Source: Bacteroidota bacterium (GTDB lineage: Bacteria > Bacteroidota > Bacteroidia > Flavobacteriales > Weeksellaceae). Taken from it: a stretch of DNA of 64,000 nucleotides. The notes under the pieces were generated by a model that was given only the letters and a program-made list of their open reading frames with translations, had not been told where the DNA came from and did not search any database. A program made the translations under genes and the position numbers. This document shows positions 51,488-60,322 of the stretch, one piece after another. The first letter of the stretch is position 1. The number at the start of each line of letters is the position of its first letter. The stretch covers positions 62,001 through 126,000 of the forward strand of contig JAEWOD010000002.1 in assembly GCA_023461035.1 (NCBI GenBank), given 5' to 3'.

Positions 51488-52177
51488 TCAATCCCTTCCT
51501 CTCATCGCAATCATCACGAAGTAAAGCAATTGCGCCAATGAACCAATCGCCGCTACCAAATAGGTTCTCGCTGCCCATTTAAGCGCATCTTGTGCACCGG
51601 CATATTCGTTTGGCAATACCATATTTCGTTCTTTTAACCAAGCCAAAGCACGGTTACTCGCATCATATTCGACCGGCAGTGTTACAAAAGCAAAAGCTGT
51701 TGTAATCGCAAAAAGCACTATCCCGATCCATAATACAGTAGTGATTCCCGATGAAGCATATAAAATGATACCTCCCATCAAAACCCATTGCAGTAAATTA
51801 CTGGAAATATTTACAGCCGGAACCATTTTGGAGCGCATCTGTAACCAGGAATAGCCTTTGGCATGTTGGACGGCATGGCCGCATTCGTGCGCCGCAACGG
51901 CTGCTGCAGCTGCATTCCGCTCATGGTAAACGACTTCCGAGAGATTCACAGTTTTATTGGCAGGATTATAATGATCGGTCAACTGACCGGGAGTTGAAAT
52001 CACTTTCACATCGTGAATTCCATTGTCAGAAAGCATTTTTTCGGCGATTTCCTTTCCGCTCATTCCGTTTGCCAAATGAACTTTTGAATAATGTTTGAAT
52101 TTACTTTTTAATTGATAACTGATGTACATGCTTAAAAGCATCGGGACACCTACAACAATCAAATAAATTGGATCCAT
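51488..52177 (-). CDS. Zinc metallopeptidase (YugP/Zn_peptidase_2 type), membrane
   Basis: A 229-aa membrane protein of the YugP group. A membrane helix at the N-terminus (about 5-22) is followed by the zinc motif H97-E-C-G-H101 in A-A-H-E-C-G-H-A-V-Q-H and then membrane helices in the C-terminal half (about 125-220). The HExxH motif puts it with neutral zinc peptidases, but the substrate is unknown. It follows the lipoprotein gene (52187) by 9 bp, so the two are probably one operon. Confidence 0.9.
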   Translation of the reverse strand: MDPIYLIVVGVPMLLSMYISYQLKSKFKHYSKVHLANGMSGKEIAEKMLSDNGIHDVKVISTPGQLTDHYNPANKTVNLSEVVYHERNAAAAAVAAHECGHAVQHAKGYSWLQMRSKMVPAVNISSNLLQWVLMGGIILYASSGITTVLWIGIVLFAITTAFAFVTLPVEYDASNRALAWLKERNMVLPNEYAGAQDALKWAARTYLVAAIGSLAQLLYFVMIAMRGRD

Positions 52178-52186
52178 AGTTTTTTA

Positions 52187-52576
52187 TTATTTTAATTTAA
52201 ATTCTATTTCGTAAAAATACTGCTTTCCCTCTATTTCAAAAACTATACCGTCAGGACGATTGTCAGGTTTTGGCGGAACGAAATTTTGAATCAATTTTGA
52301 CTGAACCGGAAAATACCGGTCAATCAGATAACAACATTCACTCTCAATTCCTTTTTCTCTGAATGAAAAATAAATATTTTTTAAAACAATTCCTTCTATG
52401 TCAAGGTCTTTATTCATTTTAAATTCCAGAAATATTTGATAACCCCGCTCAAATTCATCGTTTGTCACAATCTCATATTCGGCTGTCAAAATTTCAGGTT
52501 GGAAGGGAATTTTATTTTGCTGACAACTCATCAGCATCAAAACAAACAGAATTCCCGAAAATTTTAAAAATTTCAT
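52187..52576 (-). CDS. Unknown lipoprotein
   Basis: I do not recognise this 129-aa protein. It has a lipoprotein signal peptide with lipobox L-M-S-C (Cys18). The remainder is beta-rich, with two cysteines close together in E-S-E-C-C-Y-L-I and a terminal strand Q-Y-F-Y-E-I-E-F-K. It may be an outer-membrane lipoprotein of unknown role. It is read with the zinc peptidase gene downstream. Confidence 0.7.
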   Translation of the reverse strand: MKFLKFSGILFVLMLMSCQQNKIPFQPEILTAEYEIVTNDEFERGYQIFLEFKMNKDLDIEGIVLKNIYFSFREKGIESECCYLIDRYFPVQSKLIQNFVPPKPDNRPDGIVFEIEGKQYFYEIEFKLK

Positions 52577-52631
52577 ACCTTTAAACTATCAAATATTCTT
52601 GGTTTTAAAAATACAACTAAATTTTGTTTAA

Positions 52632-54080
52632 ATGAAATACGCAGTATATTCCCTGATTGGTTTAGCTCTCTTGCTCACTTCCTGTAAAAACGATGATGAC
52701 AATGGACTTCCACCTTCGGCTTCCGTCAACGATTTTGTTTGGAAGGCAATGAATCTTTGGTATTATTGGCAGGCCGATGTACCTGATTTAGCAGATGACC
52801 GTTTTTCATCGGATAGCCAATACACGCAATTCCTCAATTCACAGCAAACCGACGAACTATTTTTTAATTTACTTTACGACTACGGAACCACCGACCGTTT
52901 TTCCTGGATTGTGGATGATTATCATGATTTGGACAATGCATTTGCGGGAATTACCCAATCATTTGGGATGGATTACGGGCTGGTTTATGCCGGATTGAAT
53001 ACCAATCAGATTTTTGGTTATGTTCAATATGTCTTGCCTAATTCTCCCGCTTCCAACGCAGGTTTAGAACGAGGCGATATTTTTACCCGCATTAACGGAA
53101 CGCAGTTGACAGATCAGAATTACGGTCAACTTTTGGGACAAAGTTCCGCAACATTTGGAATGGGATATATCCAAAATGGGGAAGTTTTTAATTCTGATGA
53201 AGAATTTTCATTGGTAAAAGTTGAGATACAGGAAAATCCGGTTTATCTGTCAAATGTTTTGACCATCAACGGACATAAAATCGGGTATTTGGTTTACAAT
53301 GGTTTCCGCGCCAATTTCAATGATGAATTGAACGATGCCATCGCTCAATTAAAAGCACAAGGTATCACCGATTTGGTATTGGATTTAAGATACAACGGCG
53401 GTGGTTCCGTGCAAACTTCTACTTATTTGGGAAGTATGATCACCGGGCAATTTAACCAGCAGGATTTCACAAAATTGACCTTTAATGAAAAGACTTCTTC
53501 CAATAATACGACCTATAAATTTGAAAATCAAGGAAAAACCTACGATGATAATTTGGTTGAAAATGGAAATTTCACCCTTGAACATTTGAATTTAAACAAA
53601 CTTTATGTTTTGACAACTGGAAATTCGGCTTCAGCCAGCGAAATGCTCATCAGTTGTTTAAAACCTTATATAGAAATCATAACGGTCGGAACGAAAACTT
53701 ACGGAAAAACAGTTGGTTCCATCACACTTTATGATGCTCCGCAGGACTATTATACATCCAATGAGCATGTGAATCCAAATCATACCTGGGCGATGCAACC
53801 CATCGTTTTTGAATATAAAAATTCGCAGAACCAATCCAGTCCGACATTTGGTATCGCTCCTGATCAGGAAATAAACGAAATCCATTATCTGGAAGATTTA
53901 TTGCCGCTTAGTGACATCAACGAACCTTTGCTTTCGGCTGCTATTTCAATGATTACAACGCCAAAAAACACAAACCCGGTTTCTCCCAACTTTCATTCGG
54001 AGCTATTCAAAACTTCACAAAATCTGGAAAGATTTGGAACGGAAATGTATTTGGATAAAGGTTTTCAATTAAATCCGTAG
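52632..54080 (+). CDS. S41 (C-terminal processing) peptidase lipoprotein
   Basis: A 482-aa lipoprotein (lipobox L-L-T-S-C, Cys18) with a PDZ-like region (about 125-190, with N-S-P-A-S-N-A-G-L-E-R-G-D-I) and an S41 catalytic domain. The catalytic Ser is in the G-N-S-A-S-A-S-E run (about 330-337), with K-T-Y-G-K-T-V-G following as the lysine region. This protein type cuts or processes C-termini of exported proteins, but this group may instead degrade peptides at the outer membrane. It is divergent from the lipoprotein gene upstream and has no recognised operon partner. Confidence 0.88.
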   Translation: MKYAVYSLIGLALLLTSCKNDDDNGLPPSASVNDFVWKAMNLWYYWQADVPDLADDRFSSDSQYTQFLNSQQTDELFFNLLYDYGTTDRFSWIVDDYHDLDNAFAGITQSFGMDYGLVYAGLNTNQIFGYVQYVLPNSPASNAGLERGDIFTRINGTQLTDQNYGQLLGQSSATFGMGYIQNGEVFNSDEEFSLVKVEIQENPVYLSNVLTINGHKIGYLVYNGFRANFNDELNDAIAQLKAQGITDLVLDLRYNGGGSVQTSTYLGSMITGQFNQQDFTKLTFNEKTSSNNTTYKFENQGKTYDDNLVENGNFTLEHLNLNKLYVLTTGNSASASEMLISCLKPYIEIITVGTKTYGKTVGSITLYDAPQDYYTSNEHVNPNHTWAMQPIVFEYKNSQNQSSPTFGIAPDQEINEIHYLEDLLPLSDINEPLLSAAISMITTPKNTNPVSPNFHSELFKTSQNLERFGTEMYLDKGFQLNP

Positions 54081-54087
54081 TTTCGTT

Positions 54088-54095
54088 TATCTTTG
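54088..54095 (+). promoter_or_regulatory. -7 promoter element before the GNAT-like gene
   Basis: TATCTTTG, full TAnnTTTG match with 9 nt between it and the ATG at 54105. It overlaps the end of the preceding S41 gene's spacer and supports the ATG start over the TTG at 54093. Confidence 0.45.
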
Positions 54096-54104
54096 CCGAC
54101 CGTT

Positions 54105-55226
54105 ATGAGCATCGAAATCAAAGAAATAAATTCGCAGAGAGAATTAAGGGATTTTGTACGATTTCAAATGGAATTGTATAAAGGAAATCCCTATTTCGTC
54201 CCTTCCCTACTGGTAGATGAGGTAAACAGTTTGGATACATCCAAAAACCCATCTTTTAAAAATGCAACGGCACGCTATTTTCTGGCTTATAAAGACGGGA
54301 AAATTGCCGGAAGGATTGCTGCAATCATCAACAAAGTAGAAGTCAACGAATTGAATATCAAAAAAATGAGATTCGGATGGCTGGATATGATTGACGATAT
54401 AGAAGTAACCAAAGCACTGTTTGCCAAATTGGAAGAAATAGGAAGAGAAAACGGTTTGGAATTTATGGAGGGCCCCATGGGCGCAACCAATCTGGAAAAA
54501 GCGGGTATGCTCACTTTTGGGTTTGATAAAATCGCTACCGTGGTCGGACAGTATAATTTTGATTATTATCCCGAACATCTGGAAAAAATAGGATTTGAAA
54601 AGGAAAAAGAATGGGTGGAAAATTTCATTCATGCCCCGGAAACAATTCCCGACAAAGTCCATCAGTTTTCCGATTTGGTAAAAGAACGTTACAATCTGAA
54701 AATTCTCCATTTTAAATCGGCAAAAGAAATGCAACCGTATATAAAACCGGTGTTTGATCTTTTGGAAGAATCCTATAAAGAATTGGAAACATTTGTTCCC
54801 ATTACCGAAGAGCAAAAAGCATTTTATGCCAAAAAATATTCGACGATTTTAAATCCCGATTTCATTACATTTATCGAGGATGAAGAAGGCGAATTAGTAG
54901 CTTTCGCTATCACCATGCCTTCTTTTGCAAAAGCACTTCAAAAAGCAAAAGGGAAATTTCTTCCATTTGGATGGTACCATTTGATGAAAGCGCAAAAGAA
55001 AAACGATACGGTGGAATTTGTCCTGATCGGCGTGCATCCGAAATATCAAAGAAAAGGTGTTACAGCGATCATTTTCAAGGAAATGTATCTGACTTTCCGC
55101 AAACACAACATCAAATTTCTCGAAACCAATCCGGAACTGGAAGAAAACCAAAGCGTCCAGGCACTTTGGAAGGAGTATGATCCGGTTATCCACAAAAAAC
55201 GGAAGACGTTTAAGAAGAGTATTTAG
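54105..55226 (+). CDS. GNAT-like acyltransferase of unknown substrate
   Basis: A 373-aa protein with a C-terminal GNAT-like fold (about 215-345); V-L-I-G-V-H-P-K-Y-Q-R-K-G-V-T is the acetyl-CoA loop region. The N-terminal half (about 1-200) has no recognised activity but a clear G-P-M-G-A-T-N-L-E-K-A-G-M-L segment. I place the start at ATG 54105. Such two-part proteins are common in Bacteroidetes; some databases label them GTP cyclohydrolase, which is not supported by any catalytic residue I can see. It stands alone. Confidence 0.7.
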   Translation: MSIEIKEINSQRELRDFVRFQMELYKGNPYFVPSLLVDEVNSLDTSKNPSFKNATARYFLAYKDGKIAGRIAAIINKVEVNELNIKKMRFGWLDMIDDIEVTKALFAKLEEIGRENGLEFMEGPMGATNLEKAGMLTFGFDKIATVVGQYNFDYYPEHLEKIGFEKEKEWVENFIHAPETIPDKVHQFSDLVKERYNLKILHFKSAKEMQPYIKPVFDLLEESYKELETFVPITEEQKAFYAKKYSTILNPDFITFIEDEEGELVAFAITMPSFAKALQKAKGKFLPFGWYHLMKAQKKNDTVEFVLIGVHPKYQRKGVTAIIFKEMYLTFRKHNIKFLETNPELEENQSVQALWKEYDPVIHKKRKTFKKSI

Positions 55227-55228
55227 TA

Positions 55229-55323
55229 GTTGTCATTGCAAGTACAAATGAAATAAGCACGCAATTTAACTTTTTTTGAGATTGCTTCGTCGTCGTTCCT
55301 CCTCCTCGCAATGACGTACAAAT
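55229..55323. repeat. Dispersed palindrome of the GCAATGAC class
   Basis: GTCATTGC (55232-55239) and GCAATGAC (55308-55315) form the outer arms of an imperfect palindrome with GATTGCTTCGTCGTCGTTCC and pyrimidine-rich triplet repeats inside. Related GTCATTGCGAGG elements are scattered in many Gram-negative genomes. GTACAAAT occurs on both sides (55242-55249 and 55316-55323). It lies between the GNAT-like gene and the convergent apt. Confidence 0.7.
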
Positions 55324-55853
55324 CAATAACTCACCAATCCTTGAATTTCTTTTGTAAAGGAATTCAATTTCTCTCTTCCATTCAGAAATGATAATTCGGC
55401 AATGAAACTGAATTGCGTGACAACTCCACCGCATTTCTCAATTAATTTGGCAGTAGCTTCTGCCGTTCCGCCGGTCGCCAGCACATCATCGTGAATCAAA
55501 AACCGCTGTCCTTTTTTAACATATTGCGGCTGAACTTCTATCGTGGCATTTCCATATTCTAACGCATAAGATTCCGAAACCGTTGGCGGAGGTAATTTTC
55601 CCTGTTTCCGAATCAGCACAAACGGAAGATTTAATTTTTGTGCAATCAGCAATCCGAATAAAAATCCACGGCTTTCAATTCCACAAACCACATCAACTTT
55701 TCCTTTGGAAAATGCTGAGAAAGCCTCCACAATTTCCTGACACAATTCCGGATTTTGAAACAAAGTAGTAATGTCTTTGTATTGAATTCCAGGTTGCGGA
55801 AAATCTGCAACTCGCGCTATATTTTCATCTATTCTTTGGGATAATGTGTTCAT
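55323..55853 (-). CDS. apt: Adenine phosphoribosyltransferase
   Basis: Salvages adenine with PRPP to AMP. The protein is 176 aa from ATG 55853, the family length; the reading frame extends upstream into a simple-sequence region and I reject that extension. The segments F-V-L-I-R-K-Q-G-K-L-P (about 83-93) and the PRPP-binding loop F-L-I-H-D-D-V-L-A-T-G-G-T (about 115-127) are diagnostic. The next gene upstream on this strand is the aminotransferase, about 100 bp away, with no clear promoter. Confidence 0.95.
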   Translation of the reverse strand: MNTLSQRIDENIARVADFPQPGIQYKDITTLFQNPELCQEIVEAFSAFSKGKVDVVCGIESRGFLFGLLIAQKLNLPFVLIRKQGKLPPPTVSESYALEYGNATIEVQPQYVKKGQRFLIHDDVLATGGTAEATAKLIEKCGGVVTQFSFIAELSFLNGREKLNSFTKEIQGLVSY

Positions 55854-55957
55854 GGGGTGTGAGTTTTTGAGTTGTGAGTTTATGAGTTTTAAATTAATAG
55901 GTTGAAACCTCCATCTTCCAACTTCCATCTTCCTTCTTCCAATCTTCCTTCTTCCAA
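55854..55957. repeat. Simple-sequence spacer (CTTCC- and GAGTT-rich)
   Basis: About 100 bp between apt and the aminotransferase with short GAGTTTTTGAGTTGTGAGTT-like repeats and polypyrimidine CTTCC/ATCTTCC tandem units. It carries no gene. Confidence 0.75.
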
Positions 55958-57151
55958 TCATCCAGTTTCGTCTAAAACTTCCAATAAAATTTCACAACCT
56001 TCCTTAATTTCTTCTTTTGAAATCGTAATTGGTGGTGTGATTCTTAGATTTTGAATGCTGTACATGAGCCAGAAAACGATCAATCCTTTTTCCATGCATT
56101 TTGCGGCAACTTCCAAAGCATATTCAGGCGATTCCAATTCGGGAGCAAGCATCAAACCTCTTCCTGCAATGGTTTTGATTTTTGGATGAACCAATAATTC
56201 CCGAAACAGTTTTTCCTTTTCCTCAATCTGATCCATCAAATCCGATTCCAATAATTCATCCAAAGTAGCTAATGCTGCAGCCGCAACCACCGGATTTCCG
56301 CCAAAAGTCGTGATATGCCCCAAAGTAGGATGATGTGAAAGAGAATCCATCATTTCGGCACTTGCCGTAAAGGCACCGATCGGCATTCCGCTGGCCATTC
56401 CTTTTCCCATTACCAAAACATCGGGTACGATATCATAATGTTCAAAAGCAAAGAGCTTTCCGGTTCTGCCAAATCCCGGTTGGATTTCATCTAAAATCAA
56501 CAATGCTCCGACTTCCTGACAACGTTGTTTTAATTTTTTCAGGTAATTATTTTCCGGCAACCGGAATCCCGATGCACCCTGAATTGTTTCGACAACCACA
56601 CCTGCCGTTTTCTGGGTGATTTTTTCTAAATCCGCTTCCGAATTGAATTCAATAAAATGAATCATCGGCAAAAGCGGACGAAACGCACGTTTCTTTTCTT
56701 CTCTTCCCGCCAAGCTCAGCGAGCCTTGAGTATTTCCGTGATAGGCATTTTTACAGGCGATGATTTCTTCTCTTCCCGTAAATCTTTTTGCCAGTTTCAT
56801 AGAAGCTTCGATGGCTTCCGTCCCAGAATTTACCAAATAAGTCGTATCAAGCGGATCGGGCAATACTTCTGCCAGTTTCCGACACAACTGAACCGGTTTT
56901 TCCTGTGCATATTCGCCATACACCATCACATGAAGATGTTTATCGACCTGATTTTTGATTTCTTTCAGAACTCTCGGGTGCGAATGTCCCAATGTGTTGG
57001 CAGAAACGCCTGCGGCAAAATCCAGATATGCTTTCCCGTTTTTTCCGTAGATATAGCTTCCTTTGGCATAATCTACTTCAAATCCGGAAGCAAAAGGGGT
57101 CGTTTTGGCTTGGTATTTAAAAAAGTCTTTTTTGAGTTGTGAAGCATCCAT
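55958..57151 (-). CDS. Class III (aspartate/ornithine-type) aminotransferase
   Basis: A 397-aa PLP-dependent aminotransferase of the class III fold. The Schiff-base lysine is K250 in V-M-G-K-G-M-A-S-G-M-P-I-G-A, D221 in L-L-I-L-D-E-I-Q binds PLP, and N-S-G-T-E-A-I-E is at 108-115. It could be acetylornithine, GABA, ornithine or other omega-aminotransferase; the neighbours do not decide. Its ATG overlaps the stop of the upstream lipoprotein gene by a base, so both are probably cotranscribed. Confidence 0.9.
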   Translation of the reverse strand: MDASQLKKDFFKYQAKTTPFASGFEVDYAKGSYIYGKNGKAYLDFAAGVSANTLGHSHPRVLKEIKNQVDKHLHVMVYGEYAQEKPVQLCRKLAEVLPDPLDTTYLVNSGTEAIEASMKLAKRFTGREEIIACKNAYHGNTQGSLSLAGREEKKRAFRPLLPMIHFIEFNSEADLEKITQKTAGVVVETIQGASGFRLPENNYLKKLKQRCQEVGALLILDEIQPGFGRTGKLFAFEHYDIVPDVLVMGKGMASGMPIGAFTASAEMMDSLSHHPTLGHITTFGGNPVVAAAALATLDELLESDLMDQIEEKEKLFRELLVHPKIKTIAGRGLMLAPELESPEYALEVAAKCMEKGLIVFWLMYSIQNLRITPPITISKEEIKEGCEILLEVLDETG

Positions 57152-57810
57152 TACAATACCAACAATAATACGGCTACGCCACCGGCTACATAAGAACCAA
57201 CGGTAATCAAATCAGAAAAAGGTTTAGAAAATCTTCTTTCTTCCAGGCTTGGTTCATCGATTTGATTTTTGTGAAAACGCAATACTTTTTCAGGTCTGCG
57301 CAGGATATGCGAAACCAGAGTATCGCCTTCCCATTGGTCAGCCTGGATTTTATATCTGTTTCCGTCTGCCAAAATTCTATAATAAAAATTGGGTTTGATT
57401 TTTATCTTCAAACTGTCATCAATTGAAGTAATCAAAGGTATTTGAGCATTATTTTCAGTCGAAATATTCTCATTTGGATCTTTGCTTTTGTTGAAGGCAA
57501 AATTTTGTCTGTTTTTTGCTTCTTTTTCTTCCAATTCTTGTTTGTCTTTTTCACTCAAACCCGGAGATTCTAATCCCATTTCAGATTTTTGTTGCTGTTT
57601 GGATTCTTCTTCAGCTCTTTGTTTTCTAACAGCGCTCTCGTTTTCTCTTTCTCTATTATTTTCTTTTTCCATTTCTGGCCGGAGTGAAACAGCACCCTTT
57701 TTCTGAGAAGGAGAAACGGTTTCTACCTCTTTGAATTGATAAGGTTTATAAATATAACAACTGGAAAAGACGAATAATATCGCAAGTATAAGAAGTGTAA
57801 AGTTTTTCAT
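57151..57810 (-). CDS. Unknown lipoprotein with charged linker
   Basis: A 219-aa protein with a lipoprotein signal peptide (Cys18 in F-S-S-C), a long Glu/Lys/Gln-rich disordered stretch (about 40-130), a small beta-rich part with I-L-A-D-G-N-R-Y-K-I-Q-A-D-Q-W-E-G-D-T, and a hydrophobic C-terminus (about 200-219) that may be a membrane anchor. I do not recognise a family. Its stop overlaps the aminotransferase start by one base. Confidence 0.7.
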   Translation of the reverse strand: MKNFTLLILAILFVFSSCYIYKPYQFKEVETVSPSQKKGAVSLRPEMEKENNRERENESAVRKQRAEEESKQQQKSEMGLESPGLSEKDKQELEEKEAKNRQNFAFNKSKDPNENISTENNAQIPLITSIDDSLKIKIKPNFYYRILADGNRYKIQADQWEGDTLVSHILRRPEKVLRFHKNQIDEPSLEERRFSKPFSDLITVGSYVAGGVAVLLLVL

Positions 57811-57869
57811 TTGGGTTCAATTTTTCAATTTCCTGAATTAAAAAAGTAAAAATACTAATCTAAAACGGA

Positions 57870-59741
57870 TTATTTTTCATTTTCTTTTGCTGATGTTTCA
57901 GTATTTTGATTCTGTTCAGGTTCGACATCGGTTTTTGTGTCTATCGGGTCAATGGGTTGATCGTCAGATTGGGTTGAATTGGAATTCAGAAAATCATCTA
58001 AATCAATTTTTTCTACTTCTTCTGTTTCAGTCGAATTCTCTTTTATTTTTACTTCCAAATAAGCCGGCGGGTCATCAAAAACATCCTGCCATCTTAACAT
58101 TTTTTCATCTCCTCTCCAATTAAAATCTTTCAGATAACGGGATGTTTCGGGCAATTTGGATTCGGGATATAATTTGGAAGTGGCTTGAATACGACAAGCC
58201 AAAACTTCAACGTCGCTTCCTTTTATTTCGGCTTCGATGATGCCACAATCCGACGTATTGATCCCGATTCTTTCTTTCGTCTTTGTCTTTTCATCTTCGT
58301 CATCCACAAAATTCAAAGCTTGCGCATTTTCATGAACTTCTACCAAATTCAATTCATTATTCAGAAAATATCCGGTCATGAATTTCCCTTTGACCTGATT
58401 AAATTCTTTATCATTCAGGGAATCAACTTTGGAAATTGCAAATGAATTATTAAAAACCCGCACTGAATCCATTATCTCCAGTTTAGGATTATTATAAGCA
58501 TAAATCGTATCGCCTGTGATTTGCTGTTCGCCGGACCACATAATCGGGTCCCTGAAAAATTTCATCAGACCAAGTGTTTCATTGTAAAAAATAGAATCCG
58601 ATTTTCCTTGGGCATTGCTTTTAAAATACCGGGCATTGAAATAAGCTTTCAGGACTTTTGTAGAATCTTTCCGCTGAACTGCCATGATGGTATCGGCATG
58701 AAAATATAGAGAATCCGTGGAAAAAGCTTTCACGGCGTAAGCATTTCCGGTCACAAAAGCAGAATCGAGTTCACGATATGCTTCGCCGTATTCGCCTCTT
58801 ATAAATCTTTTCTCTTCCGGATCGTCAATCAATACATTTCCTTTTGCCCAGCCATATCCTGTTTTGTCGTTGAAATACATTTCATCGCCATGTAATTCCT
58901 TTCCCTCCCTGTAAACTATAGACCGTTTTTTTAGAAAAGCTTCTCCTGTGTTTTTGTTAAATATTCCACCTCCTTCTGGCATATAAATATTATCCCTTGG
59001 ATTTTTTCGACTGGAAACTCTTGACTCCTCCAAAAATTCGGTAATACCATTTGCTTGATTCATCTTCATTTTATTAGATGTAATCCTATAATCCGGTGTT
59101 TCTATGGTCGTATTCCTATCGAAATCAATGGTTTTGGTATTGGTATTGTACCTCAAAATCTGTGTATGCGTCACCGTTCCATCCTTTCCGCGAATGATCG
59201 CTCCCTGGTCTGTAAAAGCCTCTCCGGTTTTCCGATTATAAACCATATAAGAAGTCTCTACTCGCTGACTGGGGTCAATCATCACCACATTTCCCGATGC
59301 AACTGCCACATCTGTCACACGGTTATATTCCACATAATCAGCAAAGAGTTCGGATTGTTTGTCTTTCATGTGGACGCGGTCAAAAGCTTTGGCTATTTTT
59401 GTGTTTCCGTCATATTCCAGACTATCGGAAGTCATGGAAACGGTATCGTTGATCATACGCACGTTTCCCCAAGCGCGAAAATAATTTTCCTTTTGATAAT
59501 AAACCGCACTATCACTGTACAAACGGGTTCCTTCGTGTTCAAACCCTACTTTTCCGTAAGCAAAAGGATTTCCTTCAAATTTCTCTGGAAGCACACGCAT
59601 CACATCTGAATGCATGTGTCTTATCTTTTTGGGTGGTGGCATTTTACCACCGTCAGGAGTTTGCCCCAAAACAAAAACACCTATAAATAGGAGTAGGATA
59701 AAGGAAAAATATTTCAATCGTTTATTGCGTTCTTCTGCCAT
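57870..59741 (-). CDS. OstA/LptA-like periplasmic protein
   Basis: A protein of about 623 aa with an N-terminal signal/membrane segment (about 9-28) and OstA/LptA-type beta repeats: segments such as H-M-H-S-D-V-M-R-V-L-P, A-Y-G-K-V-G-F-E-H-E-G-T-R-L-Y-S-D-S and the later Q-I-T-G-D-T-I. LptA-like domains bind lipopolysaccharide during transport to the outer membrane. This longer Bacteroidetes version is not proven to work with Lpt proteins. The start is ATG 59741; the 5' end overlaps fur by 20 bp on the same strand. The C-terminus has an acidic disordered tail. Confidence 0.8.
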   Translation of the reverse strand: MAEERNKRLKYFSFILLLFIGVFVLGQTPDGGKMPPPKKIRHMHSDVMRVLPEKFEGNPFAYGKVGFEHEGTRLYSDSAVYYQKENYFRAWGNVRMINDTVSMTSDSLEYDGNTKIAKAFDRVHMKDKQSELFADYVEYNRVTDVAVASGNVVMIDPSQRVETSYMVYNRKTGEAFTDQGAIIRGKDGTVTHTQILRYNTNTKTIDFDRNTTIETPDYRITSNKMKMNQANGITEFLEESRVSSRKNPRDNIYMPEGGGIFNKNTGEAFLKKRSIVYREGKELHGDEMYFNDKTGYGWAKGNVLIDDPEEKRFIRGEYGEAYRELDSAFVTGNAYAVKAFSTDSLYFHADTIMAVQRKDSTKVLKAYFNARYFKSNAQGKSDSIFYNETLGLMKFFRDPIMWSGEQQITGDTIYAYNNPKLEIMDSVRVFNNSFAISKVDSLNDKEFNQVKGKFMTGYFLNNELNLVEVHENAQALNFVDDEDEKTKTKERIGINTSDCGIIEAEIKGSDVEVLACRIQATSKLYPESKLPETSRYLKDFNWRGDEKMLRWQDVFDDPPAYLEVKIKENSTETEEVEKIDLDDFLNSNSTQSDDQPIDPIDTKTDVEPEQNQNTETSAKENEK

Positions 59742-60165
59742 AAAAATAAAGGGAATGGCTGTCAACTTTTATGCCGAAAACCTCTTCTATTGTAGCCTTG
59801 ATGGTCTGTATGCGCGGATCACAAAATTCAATTACTTCGCCGGTATCGGAAAGGATGATATGGTCATGCTGTTTGTCAAAATAAGATTTTTCATAATGCG
59901 CCTGCTGGTCTCCGAACTGGTGTTTTCGCACCAACTTTGCGTCCAATAAAAGCTCGATGGTGTTATAAAGCGTTGCGCGGCTCACCCTATATTTTTTGTC
60001 TTTCATCATGATGTAAAGACGGTCAATGTCGAAATGCTCATCGGTCGAATATATCTCTTCCAAAATCGCATAGCGCTCCGGCGTTTTTCTATGTCCGTGT
60101 TCTTCCAAAAAGTTGGTAAAAACCTGTTTTACTATTTCGTAATTTTTTTGTTTTACAGCATCCAT
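59722..60165 (-). CDS. Fur-family metal-dependent regulator
   Basis: A 147-aa Fur-family winged-helix regulator (N-terminal DNA-binding part about 1-85 with R-x-T-P-E-R-Y-A-I-L-E and R-V-S-R-A-T-L-Y-N-T; C-terminal dimerisation part). Metal-site residues H90, E92, H100 and H102 are present. The CxxC structural-zinc motif found in Fur of E. coli is missing (L-S-D-T-G-E-V-I-E-F-C instead), leaving one Cys115. It could therefore respond to iron, zinc, peroxide or manganese; the name fur is not safe. Its end overlaps the start of the OstA-like gene by 20 bp. Confidence 0.88.
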   Translation of the reverse strand: MDAVKQKNYEIVKQVFTNFLEEHGHRKTPERYAILEEIYSTDEHFDIDRLYIMMKDKKYRVSRATLYNTIELLLDAKLVRKHQFGDQQAHYEKSYFDKQHDHIILSDTGEVIEFCDPRIQTIKATIEEVFGIKVDSHSLYFYGRRTQ

Positions 60166-60314
60166 TTCTCTTCTCCGTAAAGTTTGGGTAAAGATAGTTT
60201 TTAATTTAGAGATTTGAAAATTTGGCGATTTGATTTGAAGATATAGAAATCCTAAACCAGATTAAGAAAATTAATAGAATTTCCTTGTTGGTATGGTAAA
60301 TCCCTAATTTATCG
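60166..60314. other. Upstream spacer between fur and the helicase leader
   Basis: About 150 bp of AT-rich sequence with no gene, upstream of the helicase promoter. Some short motifs such as GATTTGA repeat, but no clear Fur or promoter site is recognised for the divergent fur gene. Confidence 0.6.
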
Positions 60315-60322
60315 TAAATTTG
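60315..60322 (+). promoter_or_regulatory. -7 promoter element of the DEAD-box helicase gene
   Basis: TAAATTTG, a full TAnnTTTG match 181 nt before the helicase ATG. A TTG lies 24 nt upstream, one base beyond the usual spacing. Confidence 0.5.

Noticed and set aside
54093..54107. TTG start five codons upstream for the GNAT-like gene
   Set aside because: The TTG lies inside the -7 box at 54088-54095, so it would fall before the transcription start.
54207..54815. 202-aa antisense reading frame inside the GNAT-like gene
   Set aside because: It is a shadow in another frame of a well-supported gene with family motifs.
59055..59609. 184-aa plus-strand reading frame inside the OstA-like gene
   Set aside because: It is an antisense shadow with no family match and no promoter.
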